The notes beneath the pieces are model-generated. The model saw only the letters and a list, made by a program, of their open reading frames with translations. It was not told the DNA's origin and searched no databases. Below are positions 1 to 9,600 of a DNA stretch of 64,000 bases, piece after piece; the stretch's first letter is position 1; each line of letters starts with the position of its first letter. Origin of the DNA: Allomuricauda ruestringensis DSM 13258 (GTDB lineage: Bacteria; Bacteroidota; Bacteroidia; Flavobacteriales; Flavobacteriaceae); contig NC_015945.1 in the NCBI RefSeq assembly GCF_000224085.1, forward strand, positions 1,685,501-1,749,500. The letters are read 5' to 3'. The translations under genes were made by a program, and so were the position numbers.

Positions 1-927
1 CTTTTCATGGTATTCAGATAACGGTTTGCCTGCTTTTAAATGTTCCACCAATTTGGGTATTTGCCTACTTGTATTATAGAAGGTATATCCCGTACTCGGT
101 TTGGCCCACCCACCAGCAATCCCAATATTAAAAATACGTTCTGTATTATGTTGATGAAACGGGTAGCAGGTCATGGGGATACTGCCAAATTCGGTTTCTT
201 CAATGGTGTATTTGGTATCGTTGTAGTTTTCCTTAATGTACCTTTTGATGGCTTCCTCGTACTCGGGTTTTTCCAAAAGATGTTCGGAAAACAAAGTGTA
301 TTCCACCAAAGCTTCGGTATCCGAAAATGGAAGCACGTACATAAATCGCGTGTTGCCCTTTTGCGGAATGGAAAAATCCATAAAAGTAGCTTCATCCGAA
401 TTGAAGACCGGTTCCTCTGTTTTAACGAACCAGCCCAAAAAATGCTGTTGCAGAACGGGGAACTCCTTCTGTTTAGTTGGAATTGATGCATCATACAAGC
501 TGGAAAATACCTTTTTACCTGTATAAATCTGTGATGGGGTAGTGACCGAAACCTCGTTTGCCTGCTCTTTAATATGGGTTACCTCTTCCTGAACCCAAGT
601 AATGTTCGGATAGGCTTTTACCTTTGGTAAAAAGTGGTTGTAGAAGTCAATGCCGCGGAGCATTTTATAGGTGTAGGGTGCAATGGGTGTTGATTTTTGA
701 AGCTGTTGTCCGCCCACATAAATGTTGTCCCAAGTTTTGTGTATCAAATCATCAAATGGCCCTTTGCCCTGTTCCCAAAAGCACCAGGTACGGTCATTTT
801 TTGTTTTATCGTCCCTGTCCAACACCAAAATGGATTTGGAGGCAAAGAATTTGTCCTTGCCCATGGCATCGGCCAACAAAAGGCCAGCAGCTCCCGCTCC
901 TATAATGATGTAATCGTAGTTGGGCAT
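1..927 (-). CDS. crtY: Lycopene beta-cyclase, 5' part (runs off the left edge)
   Basis: My translation from the ATG at 927 gives 309 residues open to the window edge, so the C-terminus is missing only because the window stops. Residues 5-16 form an N-terminal dinucleotide-binding loop (IIIGAGAAGLLL), followed by the NDRTWCFWE segment of CrtY-type cyclases. Further on is AGGWAKPSTGYTF, which matches the conserved G-x-x-P-S-T-G-Y region of that family. The enzyme cyclises the psi-ends of lycopene to beta-rings on the way to beta-carotene and zeaxanthin-type pigments. Full-length homologues are near 380 residues, so roughly 70 should lie to the left. It sits 41 nt downstream of hepT on the same strand. 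The identification rests on motifs and length and I regard it as secure at family level. Confidence 0.86.
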   Translation of the reverse strand, partial: MPNYDYIIIGAGAAGLLLADAMGKDKFFASKSILVLDRDDKTKNDRTWCFWEQGKGPFDDLIHKTWDNIYVGGQQLQKSTPIAPYTYKMLRGIDFYNHFLPKVKAYPNITWVQEEVTHIKEQANEVSVTTPSQIYTGKKVFSSLYDASIPTKQKEFPVLQQHFLGWFVKTEEPVFNSDEATFMDFSIPQKGNTRFMYVLPFSDTEALVEYTLFSEHLLEKPEYEEAIKRYIKENYNDTKYTIEETEFGSIPMTCYPFHQHNTERIFNIGIAGGWAKPSTGYTFYNTSRQIPKLVEHLKAGKPLSEYHEK

Positions 928-968
928 GGGTTCAAAGATAGGGGAAAGGGGAAATTGGCTATGGACTT

Positions 969-1304
969 TTAATGGGATTTCTTAATCAAAGCCTGATTGA
1001 GTCTTGGTAAATCATCTTCAATAATTTGCCAAACTATTTCCAGGTCAATTCCAAAATATTCATGAACAATACGATTTCTGAAACCTCTTAAATAATCCCA
1101 TTCAATTTCTGGATTATCTGTTTTGTACTCTTCATCCAATCGATTGGCTGCTTCACCAATGATTTCAAAGTTTCTGATGACAGCATCAACAGTCTTGCTA
1201 TCACCTTCAAAGTCGGTAAAGCCCATGTCTTTAGTGTAGAACATGATTTTTTGTGCAGATTCAATCATATCACGAATCAAAAGGGCATTATCTCTTTTAG
1301 ACAT
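969..1304 (-). CDS. hepT: HepT-like HEPN-domain toxin (DUF86)
   Basis: This 111-residue all-alpha protein starts at ATG 1304. Near the C-terminus it carries R-N-R-I-V-H-E-Y, an exact match to the R-x4-H-x-Y signature of HEPN ribonucleases of the HepT family. HepT toxins cleave RNA and are neutralised by the partner MntA nucleotidyltransferase, which is known in studied systems to AMPylate the tyrosine of this motif. The upstream gene is such a partner, and the two reading frames overlap by 8 nt, so they are translationally coupled. The catalytic residues are intact, so the toxin is predicted to be active. Function comes from the family; the motif and overlap are seen directly. Confidence 0.88.
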   Translation of the reverse strand: MSKRDNALLIRDMIESAQKIMFYTKDMGFTDFEGDSKTVDAVIRNFEIIGEAANRLDEEYKTDNPEIEWDYLRGFRNRIVHEYFGIDLEIVWQIIEDDLPRLNQALIKKSH

Positions 1305-1602
1305 AGATCAAGTCGGATAGAATGGTGTTAAGATATTGTTCTTTGATACCTTTTTTTGAAACCAAATCTACTTTTAAACCCAAAGCTTTTTCAATCTCGT
1401 TGGCCAAATCGATAAATCTGATTCCTATTTTCCCATCAAATTCTACCATAATATCAACGTCGCTGGTATCTGTTTGCTCATTACGAGCATAGGAACCAAA
1501 CAAAGCCATAGAGGATATGGGGTAGCGCTCTTTTAAACGTACCTTAAGCTTTGAAAGCTTGTTTGCTATGTTTTGGGTAGTTTCCACACTCAAAGTTAAC
1601 AA
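1297..1602 (-). CDS. mntA: MntA-like minimal nucleotidyltransferase antitoxin
   Basis: A 101-residue protein with G-S-Y-A-R-N-E-Q-T-D-T-S-D-V-D, a perfect G-S-x10-D-x-D motif of minimal nucleotidyltransferases. These antitoxins transfer AMP from ATP to the tyrosine of HepT. It lies directly upstream of hepT and overlaps it. The frame has no ATG: the first plausible start is TTG at 1602, which is two codons after an in-frame stop, with a second TTG at 1593 and GTG at 1587 as alternatives. A 9-bp perfect inverted repeat (1607-1630) sits immediately upstream of the TTG and could affect initiation. The exact start is therefore uncertain; the family call is firm. Confidence 0.85.
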   Translation of the reverse strand: MLTLSVETTQNIANKLSKLKVRLKERYPISSMALFGSYARNEQTDTSDVDIMVEFDGKIGIRFIDLANEIEKALGLKVDLVSKKGIKEQYLNTILSDLIYV

Positions 1603-1606
1603 TTCC

Positions 1607-1630
1607 CTTCAAAAACCTTCTTTTTTGAAG
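1607..1630. repeat. 9-bp perfect inverted repeat before mntA
   Basis: The arms CTTCAAAAA and TTTTTGAAG are separated by 6 nt. The repeat lies between the end of the TonB receptor gene (1661) and the TTG start of mntA (1602). In the direction of transcription it has no T-run after it, so it is a poor intrinsic terminator. It could be an operator or a hairpin near the mntA ribosome-binding region. Confidence 0.5.
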
Positions 1631-1660
1631 ACTCAAGTAGCAAGTTATATCGTTTTGGCA

Positions 1661-3931
1661 TTAGAAAACCGTATACCGCAACCCAAAAAAACCTCGAATA
1701 CCTTGGTTGGGTCCGTATACATAGGTAGGGTCGAACGTAAGCGCATTTGGATTGTTGGGCGTGGCCACGGCATTACCGCTGCTGTCGAATGTAACATCTC
1801 TGTCAAAAGGGTCGTTGGCACGGGCGATGATAAAGGGATTGCCTCGGTTCGGCGTCCAATCCAATAGGTTTTTGATGCCTCCATATACTTCAACATTGTT
1901 CAGTCCCTTATATGTAAACTGAATATTCTGGATGCTCCAAGTAGGGGAGTACTCTCGTCTGGGGTCCAGTTCGCCCAAGAGCGGCAATCGCATCGGACCG
2001 TATAAATTTCCCGTATAATCGGCTGTAAGCTTTAACGAGTGAAAGGTGTATGACAAATTCCACGTAGCGGTAATGCTTTCGGTAAGGATTTGCTGTTGGG
2101 CAACTCCGTTTTCCGTATTGCTCACATCTTGCCAAGTAGCGCCCACCATAATCTTGAAACTGCTGGGAAAAGCAATATCCAAATTGGCACTAACCCCTTG
2201 AGAAACGGATTTTCCATCCAGATTGTCATAAATGATTTGGTTGGGATTGGTTTCATAATCGGGCAGGATAACGTTAGAGAATCGGGTATAAAACGCCGAA
2301 GCATCAACCCCGATAAAGGTACCGTTGTCGCTATAAATTTTCTTTAAATAGTTGATGTTGACATTAACCGAGCGCTCGGGTTTTAGTTCTTCTGCAATGA
2401 TAACTTCCCGAGCCCCTGTGAGGGCAGCATGATCTTCGGTAAACAAGTTCACTACGCGAAATCCTGTACCTGCATTCACTCGAAAAATATCGTTTTTGGA
2501 GACCTTCCATTTGTATGCGACACGGGGTGTAAAAATATTGCCGTGTCTTTGGTCATAATCATACCGAAGCCCGCCCAAAAAGGAATGCTTCGGCGCAAAG
2601 CTATACTCGTCTTGAGCAAAGAGACTGGGAATCCAAATGTTGTCAGCTTCGGTGGTAGCAGGGGTATTGTCATCGTAATAATTGTAGCGAATCGCACTTC
2701 CGAACAGCAAATCGTGATTGCCCGCGGTTTTGTCCCAAGTCAATTGAGCAAAACCAATGCGCTGGTCTGCCAAATACTCCGTGTCGCCATACACCGAGTT
2801 CTGGTTATGGTCATTATAGGAGACCGACAACAACATTTTTTCTTCAAACGGCAACTGATATTTTCCGAGCACCTCCCATCTTCGGGTGTAGATGCTTTCC
2901 CCATAAATTTCATCACCACCACGAAATTCAGGTGTCCATTGCATTTCGCCTCCCCAACGATCCTCATAAAAAAAGCGTCCCGCCAAAGAGAATAAACGAT
3001 TGTCGCTTCGTTCAAAATCCCACTTTTGAAATATGGAAATGCGATCTTGTAGCGTTAAATCGGTAAAATTATCGCCATTGTTGTCCACGGGTACATCATA
3101 ATTGAAGTAGTTGAGACCCAAAAGCAGGTTTGTTTTGTCCCCAACCGATATTTTACTTCCCACATCCAGATTGTATTCCCCCCAACCCGTAGCAAATCCA
3201 TCGGCAAAAAATTCGGGAGCACTTAAGGCGTTTTTAGTGATAATATTGATCAAACCGCCAACTGCTTCACTACCATAAAGTGAGGACGCAGGACCTTTTA
3301 CGATTTCAATCTGTTCAATCAGGGAATTTGGAATGCCCGTAAGGCCATACACGGTACCCAAACCACTTACAATCGGCATCCCGTCGATAAGAACCAAAGT
3401 GTATGGTCCCTCTAACCCGTTGATATGGATATCTCCCGTGTTGCACACGTTGCAATTGATTTGTGGTCGTACCCCGTTTACGTTTTGAAGCGCATCAAAA
3501 ACACTCGCCGTAGGGTTCTTTTTTAGAAAAGTAGGGGAATAGACCTCGACGGGCACGGGGCTTTCCAATCGGCTAACGGGTTTGAGGGTGCCCGTCACCA
3601 CGGTTTCATCCAAACTTTGTGCCGAGGGTTCCAGTTGTATGTTGATGGTTTTGGATTCATTGGCACTTAAGCTGATTTTGGTTTGATACGATTGAAATCC
3701 CAAAGAAGTCACCAATACTACATAGTCGCCTGGCTTAATGTTGTTCAACTCAAATAAACCATCAATATCCGTGGCGGCTCCCATTTCTGTTCCATTAAGC
3801 TGCACATTTGCCAGCGGCAACGGTTCTCCATTGTCCGTAACCTTTCCGCTTACCGAAGCTGTTTGGCCAAAACAATGACTGCTGACTATTGCTATCCAAG
3901 AAAGAGCGATATGCCTACAAATTATTTTCAA
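1661..3931 (-). CDS. TonB-dependent outer-membrane receptor, probably for metal or metallophore
   Basis: A 756-residue protein with an N-terminal signal peptide. A CarboxypepD regulatory-like domain (about 25-110) carries the SGKVTDNGEPLPLANV pattern. The plug domain includes a GPASSLYGSEAVGG segment, and a beta-barrel ends in the aromatic C-terminus GLRYTVF. A Cys pair (NCNVCNTG) sits in the plug, a pattern I associate with metal-linked Bacteroidota receptors. No ATG begins the frame; TTG at 3931 fits the signal peptide best. The gene is divergent from a DtxR-family regulator, with 79 nt between the start codons and an inverted repeat in the gap, so metal-dependent repression is likely. The substrate is inferred from context only; iron or manganese is plausible. 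Confidence 0.85.
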   Translation of the reverse strand: MKIICRHIALSWIAIVSSHCFGQTASVSGKVTDNGEPLPLANVQLNGTEMGAATDIDGLFELNNIKPGDYVVLVTSLGFQSYQTKISLSANESKTINIQLEPSAQSLDETVVTGTLKPVSRLESPVPVEVYSPTFLKKNPTASVFDALQNVNGVRPQINCNVCNTGDIHINGLEGPYTLVLIDGMPIVSGLGTVYGLTGIPNSLIEQIEIVKGPASSLYGSEAVGGLINIITKNALSAPEFFADGFATGWGEYNLDVGSKISVGDKTNLLLGLNYFNYDVPVDNNGDNFTDLTLQDRISIFQKWDFERSDNRLFSLAGRFFYEDRWGGEMQWTPEFRGGDEIYGESIYTRRWEVLGKYQLPFEEKMLLSVSYNDHNQNSVYGDTEYLADQRIGFAQLTWDKTAGNHDLLFGSAIRYNYYDDNTPATTEADNIWIPSLFAQDEYSFAPKHSFLGGLRYDYDQRHGNIFTPRVAYKWKVSKNDIFRVNAGTGFRVVNLFTEDHAALTGAREVIIAEELKPERSVNVNINYLKKIYSDNGTFIGVDASAFYTRFSNVILPDYETNPNQIIYDNLDGKSVSQGVSANLDIAFPSSFKIMVGATWQDVSNTENGVAQQQILTESITATWNLSYTFHSLKLTADYTGNLYGPMRLPLLGELDPRREYSPTWSIQNIQFTYKGLNNVEVYGGIKNLLDWTPNRGNPFIIARANDPFDRDVTFDSSGNAVATPNNPNALTFDPTYVYGPNQGIRGFFGLRYTVF

Positions 3932-3951
3932 TATGTATAAAATTAAATTTA

Positions 3952-3976
3952 GACAAAACTAAAAATAGATTTTGTC
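3952..3976. promoter_or_regulatory. Candidate DtxR/MntR-family operator between divergent genes
   Basis: The perfect inverted repeat GACAAAA (3952-3958) and TTTTGTC (3970-3976) has an 11-bp AT-rich spacer and partly matching flanks (ATTTA on the left, CAAAT on the right). It lies between the TTG start of the TonB receptor (3931) and the ATG of the regulator (4011), where a repressor would control both. The sequence is not a textbook DtxR or MntR box, so assignment to the adjacent regulator rests on position and symmetry. Confidence 0.5.
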
Positions 3977-4010
3977 AAATAAAAATGTATTTTTGAAAAA
4001 ATATTTTTTG

Positions 4011-4667
4011 ATGACTAGATCAGAGGAAAACTATTTAAAGACGATTTTTCATTTGGGTGGTGGGGATTCCAAATCCATTACCACCAATGCCATTGCAGAG
4101 CAAATGGAAACAAAACCATCTTCCGTAACCGATATGGCCAAGAAACTATCGGAAAAAGGATTGGTGGACTATGTACGGTACCAAGGCATTTCATTGACCG
4201 ATGCAGGGGTGAAAACAGCTTTGTCCATCATTAGAAAACACCGATTATGGGAGGTTTTTTTGGTGGAAAAATTGGATTTTTCTTGGGACGAGGTGCACGA
4301 GGTTGCGGAGCAACTGGAACACATCAAAAGTGAAAAGTTGATTGACAAAATTGACGAACTCTTGGAATTCCCCAAATATGACCCTCACGGTGACCCCATT
4401 CCCACCAAGGATGGAAAGTTTCAGGAACGTGATGAAAAATTGCTCAGCGAAATGGCCATCAATTCCAAAGGAATATGTGTTGGGGTAAAGGATTCCTCCG
4501 TACCCTTTCTTAAATTTTTGGACAAGAACAAAATTGCTCTGGGAAACACCATCACAATAATAGACAAGGAAGATTTTGACAATTCCCTTCGTATTCAAAT
4601 GGAAGGGAAGGAAATGCGCATATCACACCAAATAGCATCTAATTTATATGTAAAAAAGAACGACTGA
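4011..4667 (+). CDS. DtxR-family metal-dependent transcriptional regulator (MntR/IdeR type)
   Basis: The protein has 218 residues from ATG 4011. An upstream in-frame TTG at 3972 would put the start codon inside the palindromic operator, so I prefer the ATG. The N-terminal winged helix-turn-helix opens with TRSEENYLKTIFHL and contains TNAIAEQMETKPSSVTDMAKKL, typical of the family. A dimerisation and metal-binding region with E/H residues (EVHEVAEQLEHI) follows, then a C-terminal FeoA/SH3-like domain. Such proteins repress metal uptake or activate export when loaded with Fe or Mn. The stop codon overlaps the ATG of the ZIP transporter by 1 nt, so the two are co-translated. The divergent TonB receptor is the likely second target. 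The metal sensed cannot be told from sequence. Confidence 0.88.
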   Translation: MTRSEENYLKTIFHLGGGDSKSITTNAIAEQMETKPSSVTDMAKKLSEKGLVDYVRYQGISLTDAGVKTALSIIRKHRLWEVFLVEKLDFSWDEVHEVAEQLEHIKSEKLIDKIDELLEFPKYDPHGDPIPTKDGKFQERDEKLLSEMAINSKGICVGVKDSSVPFLKFLDKNKIALGNTITIIDKEDFDNSLRIQMEGKEMRISHQIASNLYVKKND

Positions 4668-5488
4668 TGGAACAAGTAATACACTATTTTCAGGAAATAG
4701 ACCCAGTTTTGGCAGCCTTTTATGCTACGTTGTTTACCTGGGGACTGACAGCTGCAGGGGCAGGCCTTGTGTTTTTGTTCAAAAGCCCAAAGAGGGCTTT
4801 GATGGATGGAATGTTGGGCTTTACGGGAGGTGTTATGGTCGCTGCCAGTTTTTGGAGCCTTTTGGCACCGGGCATTGAGATGAGCGAAGGTGAAGGCTTT
4901 GTAAAAGTGATTCCAGCAGCCGTTGGCTTTTTGCTTGGAGCGGGTTTTATTTTTGGTTTGGATAAAATTTTGCCCCATTTGCACATCAATTTTAAAATAG
5001 ATGAAGCAGAAGGGGTAAAGACGCCCTGGCACCGTACCACGCTGCTGGTCTTGGCCATTACCTTGCACAATATTCCCGAAGGATTGGCCGTAGGTGTTCT
5101 GTTTGGAGGTGTTGCTTCTGGCTTTGAAGGTGCAACTATTGGAGGGGCTGTTGCCTTGGCCTTGGGTATCGGGTTACAAAATTTCCCAGAGGGTTTTGCC
5201 GTTGCCGTACCCATGCGCAGGCATGGTCTGAGCCGAAGAAAAAGTTGGATGTACGGTCAGGCATCGGCCTTGGTAGAACCTATTGCTGGTGTATTGGGGG
5301 CTTGGGCCGTATTAACATTTGAGCCTATTCTTCCCTACGCACTTTCGTTTGCCGCGGGTGCCATGATTTTTGTGGTGGTCGAGGAGGTAATCCCCGAAAC
5401 GCAACAAGACAAATACACCGATATCGCCACAATGGGTTTTATCGGTGGATTTATAATTATGATGACCTTGGATGTTGGGCTGGGATAG
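4667..5488 (+). CDS. ZIP-family divalent metal transporter
   Basis: A 273-residue polytopic membrane protein with about eight predicted helices and a hydrophilic loop between TM3 and TM4. The signature metal-binding helices are present: HNIPEGLAVG in TM4 and NFPEGFAVAVP in TM5, as in ZupT/ZIP importers of Zn, Fe or Mn. It starts on the last base of the dtxR-family gene and is surely cotranscribed with it. Its 3' end lies 6 nt from the convergent stop of the RND adaptor gene. ZIP members usually import metal into the cytoplasm, which fits a unit of regulator, inner-membrane importer and divergent outer-membrane receptor. Confidence 0.9.
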   Translation: MEQVIHYFQEIDPVLAAFYATLFTWGLTAAGAGLVFLFKSPKRALMDGMLGFTGGVMVAASFWSLLAPGIEMSEGEGFVKVIPAAVGFLLGAGFIFGLDKILPHLHINFKIDEAEGVKTPWHRTTLLVLAITLHNIPEGLAVGVLFGGVASGFEGATIGGAVALALGIGLQNFPEGFAVAVPMRRHGLSRRKSWMYGQASALVEPIAGVLGAWAVLTFEPILPYALSFAAGAMIFVVVEEVIPETQQDKYTDIATMGFIGGFIIMMTLDVGLG

Positions 5489-5494
5489 ATTTAT

Positions 5495-6622
5495 TTACCC
5501 CCCTATCAAATCAAAAACACCCTTGGTCAAGAACTGATCGGCTTTGTTCAGGTCTGTTGAGATGATTTCGGTATACCCACCATAGGTATTGCCTTGTTTT
5601 ACGGCGATACGTTCAAAAGTATAGCCTGCACCTTGTTTATTTACCAATTTAAGTACGTAGGAGGTACCTTCTGATTCAATGACCGCTTCTTCCGGCAAAG
5701 AGAGTGTTTTGATGGTATCCGTCATAATTTTGGCATCCACGAACATACCGGGCAGGAAGTTCGCCTCTTCTTCGTGTTCCAGATGCCCGTGTACTTTAAT
5801 AGATCTTTTGGCATCGTCAATAGAGGTGCCCACCAAGTAAACTTCACCATTAAAGGCTTCTTCGGAGGCTTCAGGAATCCTAAATTGAATTTTTTGTCCC
5901 TTCTTCACTTTTAGGATGTCTTTCTCAAAAACGGTAAGTTCCAAATGTACGTGGTCGTTGTCCACAATCTCCAAAATCTCCGTGGCAGGAGAAACATAGC
6001 TTCCTTTGGCCACGTTCATTTTTGTGATGCTTCCCGAAATTGGTGCATAAATGGCGGCTTGTGACGATATATTGCCTTGTTCCACCTTGCTAGGAGAAAT
6101 GTTGAGCATTTGCAATTGCTCCCGCAAGCCTCGGTAACGTGCCTTGGCTGTTTCATAATTGCTCTTGGCCTGAAGAAAATTCTTTTGAGAGGCTATTTTT
6201 TCTTTAAAAAGCGTTTCGTTTCGTTCAAATTCTGCTTTTAAATAATCCAACTGATTAAAAACCTCCATATATTCTTGCTGCATTTTCAAAAACTCCTGAT
6301 TTTCCAAGACCACCAAAAGCTGTCCTTTTTTTACTTTGTCACCGACTAACAGCGACGTCTGTTTCACAAAACCGCCCATAAAGGCCATTACGCTAGCTCG
6401 GTTTTCGGGGGGCACATCGATCATCCCAGAAGTCTCCACCATTTTTGGGAAGGTTCTTTTTTCCATTGTACTAATCATGAGGTCATTGGTGTCGAATTGT
6501 TCCTGAGTTACCTTTATTCCTGTTTCTTCTCCTTGTTCTTGGGAAGCGGATTCCTTGTTGTTTTTATTGCCACAGCCCATCAATAGAAGGAAAACAGCGG
6601 CGATTTGAATTATATTTTTCAT
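5495..6622 (-). CDS. RND periplasmic adaptor (CusB/CzcB-like lipoprotein)
   Basis: A 375-residue membrane-fusion protein. The N-terminus has a lipoprotein signal ending in LLLMGCGN, so Cys17 is the predicted lipidation site. A first lipoyl half-motif (KVKKGQLLVVLENQE) is followed by an alpha-helical hairpin rich in Glu, Lys and Gln, then a second lipoyl half (YAPISGSITKMNVAKGSYV) and beta-barrel domains. It bridges the inner-membrane pump and the outer-membrane channel. It lies 2 nt downstream of the fused pump gene and forms one operon with it. No metal-binding His cluster is obvious at the C-terminus. Confidence 0.88.
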   Translation of the reverse strand: MKNIIQIAAVFLLLMGCGNKNNKESASQEQGEETGIKVTQEQFDTNDLMISTMEKRTFPKMVETSGMIDVPPENRASVMAFMGGFVKQTSLLVGDKVKKGQLLVVLENQEFLKMQQEYMEVFNQLDYLKAEFERNETLFKEKIASQKNFLQAKSNYETAKARYRGLREQLQMLNISPSKVEQGNISSQAAIYAPISGSITKMNVAKGSYVSPATEILEIVDNDHVHLELTVFEKDILKVKKGQKIQFRIPEASEEAFNGEVYLVGTSIDDAKRSIKVHGHLEHEEEANFLPGMFVDAKIMTDTIKTLSLPEEAVIESEGTSYVLKLVNKQGAGYTFERIAVKQGNTYGGYTEIISTDLNKADQFLTKGVFDLIGG

Positions 6623-6624
6623 GG

Positions 6625-9600
6625 TTAAAATGTTATTGTCAAGTAATTAATGGCGATTACCGTTTGATTGTATTGGTTCAGCACATCCAAATAGTTGAGT
6701 TGGATGTCGTATGCGTTTTCTAAACTTAGGATGTATTGGAAAAAGTCGATTTCCCCATTTTGAAAGTTTCCAGTGGCCGCTTTCAAAATTTGATCGGAAA
6801 GATGACCGCCTTCGTCCTCGTAATAAGAGAGTTCTTTGGTCTGCTGTTTCAATTGTCCCAGCAAGGTTTTATAGCGTTGGTTCATGGCAACAGTGATTTC
6901 GGTATTTTCCATCTCCGTGATCTTGGTCTGAATCTTGGACGATTTCAGCTTGCTGCTGTGCCCGAAGAAAAAGATGGGAACGCGAACCCCCAGTTGAATA
7001 CCGTACAATGATGTTCCCAGACCACTGTTGGTCCCTTGGAAATACTCCAGGTTAAGGTCGGGCAGTAATCTATTTTCTTCCAGACTCTTTTGGGCATTGC
7101 TCAGCTCTTGGCGGTTATCTAAAAATGATGCTTCCGTTTCCAGCATACCTACGGCATTCAGTACCGAAAGCTTTTCGGGTTTTTCCACAGCGATGTTCAA
7201 GGTGTCTTCACTTTGCACCAAACTCACAATTTGATTATAAGTGGTGAGTAGTTGCTGCTTTATTTTGGAATAGGTGTTCATGATTTGCCTTTGTTTTGCC
7301 TGGGCCGTCACTTTTTCCAGATAATTGGTTTCTCCCAGTTCAAACCTCCTATCGGCTGCACTGGAAAATTTACCATAAATACTATCCAATGTACTATAAA
7401 GCTCTGCTTTTTGCTGCAAGGTCTGATACTCATAGTAAGCTATGCTCAGCGATTGGAACAATTGTTTCTTCTTTATTTCAAAGGATGATTTTTGAAGCTC
7501 ATAATTCGATTTTTGAAGTCTGCTTTTTGCGCCATACACTGTAGGAAACTCAAACTGCTGTTGCGCACCAAAAACTTTGAGCGGTGCCCCGTTCAATGCT
7601 AGATTGTTTTCATCATATTGGTAGTAAATATCCGTTTTGTCGAACATAAAGGCAGTTCCCTTGAGGGTTTTCGCCTGGTCCACCATTAAGGATTCTGCTT
7701 GGATTCCCTTATTGTTTTCCAGGCAAAGTGCCATTAAATCTTCCAAATCCAATTTGGTTTGGGAAAATCCTGAAACTGAAATCAGTAGCAATATGACGGT
7801 CAATGTGTTCTTTTTCATCATTTTACGTTCTTTCCTTCTTTTTCTCATTCCACGGAATTTAATATTGTGTGAATACGCATATAAAACAGGTAATACCACC
7901 AAGGTCAGTATCGTTGCCGTTACCAATCCACCGATAACCACAGTGGCAAGCGGTCGTTGTACTTCGGCACCAGCATTGGTGGAAACCGCCATGGGCAAGA
8001 AACCTAAAGCTGCAGCTGAGGCGGTTAAAAGCACGGCGCGGAGCCTATCTTTGGTCCCCTGTTTGATGAGATCCTCCATAGAATTGAAATCACTGCCCTT
8101 CAGTTCCTTAAAATGTTCAATGAGCACAATGCCGTTCAGTACGGCGATACCAAAAAGGGCAATGAAACCGACCCCAGCAGAAATACTAAAAGGCATATCC
8201 CTTAACCAAAGTAATAGAACCCCTCCAACGGCAGATAACGGAATGGCCGAGAAAATAAGCAAGGCTTCCTTAACAGAGCCGAAAGCAAAATAGAGCATAA
8301 TAAAGATGAGCAACAAAGCAATGGGCACGGCAATCATTAATCTGGCTTTTGCATTTTGAAGGTTCTCAAACTGTCCGCCATAGGTGATGGTGTAGCCTGG
8401 AGGTAATGTGATGTTTTCATTGACCAATAATTGTACATCATCCACCACAGATTGAAGGTCTCGATTCCTTACGTTGATACCGACAACAATTCTTCTTTTG
8501 GTATCATCTCTTGAGATTTTTGCAGCCCCTTTTTGATAAGTGATTTCGGCCAGTTCGCTCATAGGGATTTTACCGCCGTTAGGAATATCGACATAAAGGT
8601 TTTTTAGGTTCGAAATATCTTTACGGTTTTCGGAATCCAAACGAACGGCCAAATCAAACTGTCGCTCACCCTCGAATACACTGCCTACTACCTTGCCTGC
8701 AAAGCCCATGGAAATCATTTCGTTAAGGTCGGCGATATTGAGTCCGTGGCGTGCAATTTTGGCCCGGTCAAAGGAAACGTTCATTTGTGGAAGACCTTCC
8801 ACTTTTTCCACCACGATATCAGATGCTCCCTCTACATTTTGAATAAGGTCTTTGATTTCGTTGGCCTTTTTGTTCAATGTTTCCAAGTTTTCACCAAAAA
8901 TCTTGATAGCGATGTCCGCTCGTACCCCAGTTATCAATTCATTGAAACGCATTTCAATGGGCTGGGTAAACTCAAGCTCCATTCCTGGAATTACGGCAAG
9001 GGCCTCTTTGAACTTATCAGCCAACTCATCCTTGGTTTCAGCCGATACCCATTCATCTTTGGGTTTAAGGGAAATTATCACGTCACTTTCTTCCATGGAC
9101 ATGGGGTCCGTGGGTACTTCCGCAGCGCCTATACGACTTACTACCTGTTTGACCTCGGGAAATTGATCTATTAATATCTGTTCGATTTTTGTGGTAGTTT
9201 CTACAGTTTTAGACAAAGTGGTACCTGTTTTTAGCACGGGTTGAATCACAAAATCCCCTTCGTCCAAGGTGGGCACAAATTCACCTCCCATGGAGGAGAA
9301 CAGCAAAATGGCTCCTACTAAAAGTGCTGCAGCTGCAGAAAGCACCAGTTTTTTACTTTTCAAGGCCCATTCGATGACCGGTTCGTATTGTTTATTGATC
9401 CAGTTGACCAAACGTGTGGAGATACTTTTTGCTGATTCCTTGGATGGCTTTAGGAACATAGCCGATGCAACGGGTACATAAGTAAAGCATAACAGAATAG
9501 CTCCCAATAAGGCAAAACTGAAGGTCAATGCCATTGGCTTGAACATTTTTCCCTCCACACCACTCAGTGAAAGGATAGGGATAAAGACAATCAAGATGAT

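Noticed and set aside
1607..1630. Intrinsic terminator of the TonB receptor gene
   Set aside because: The stem is convincing but no T-run follows on the transcribed strand, so I list it only as an inverted repeat.
3972..4010. Earlier TTG start of the DtxR-family gene
   Set aside because: It would put the start codon inside the palindromic operator; the ATG at 4011 begins the conserved TRSEENYLK sequence.
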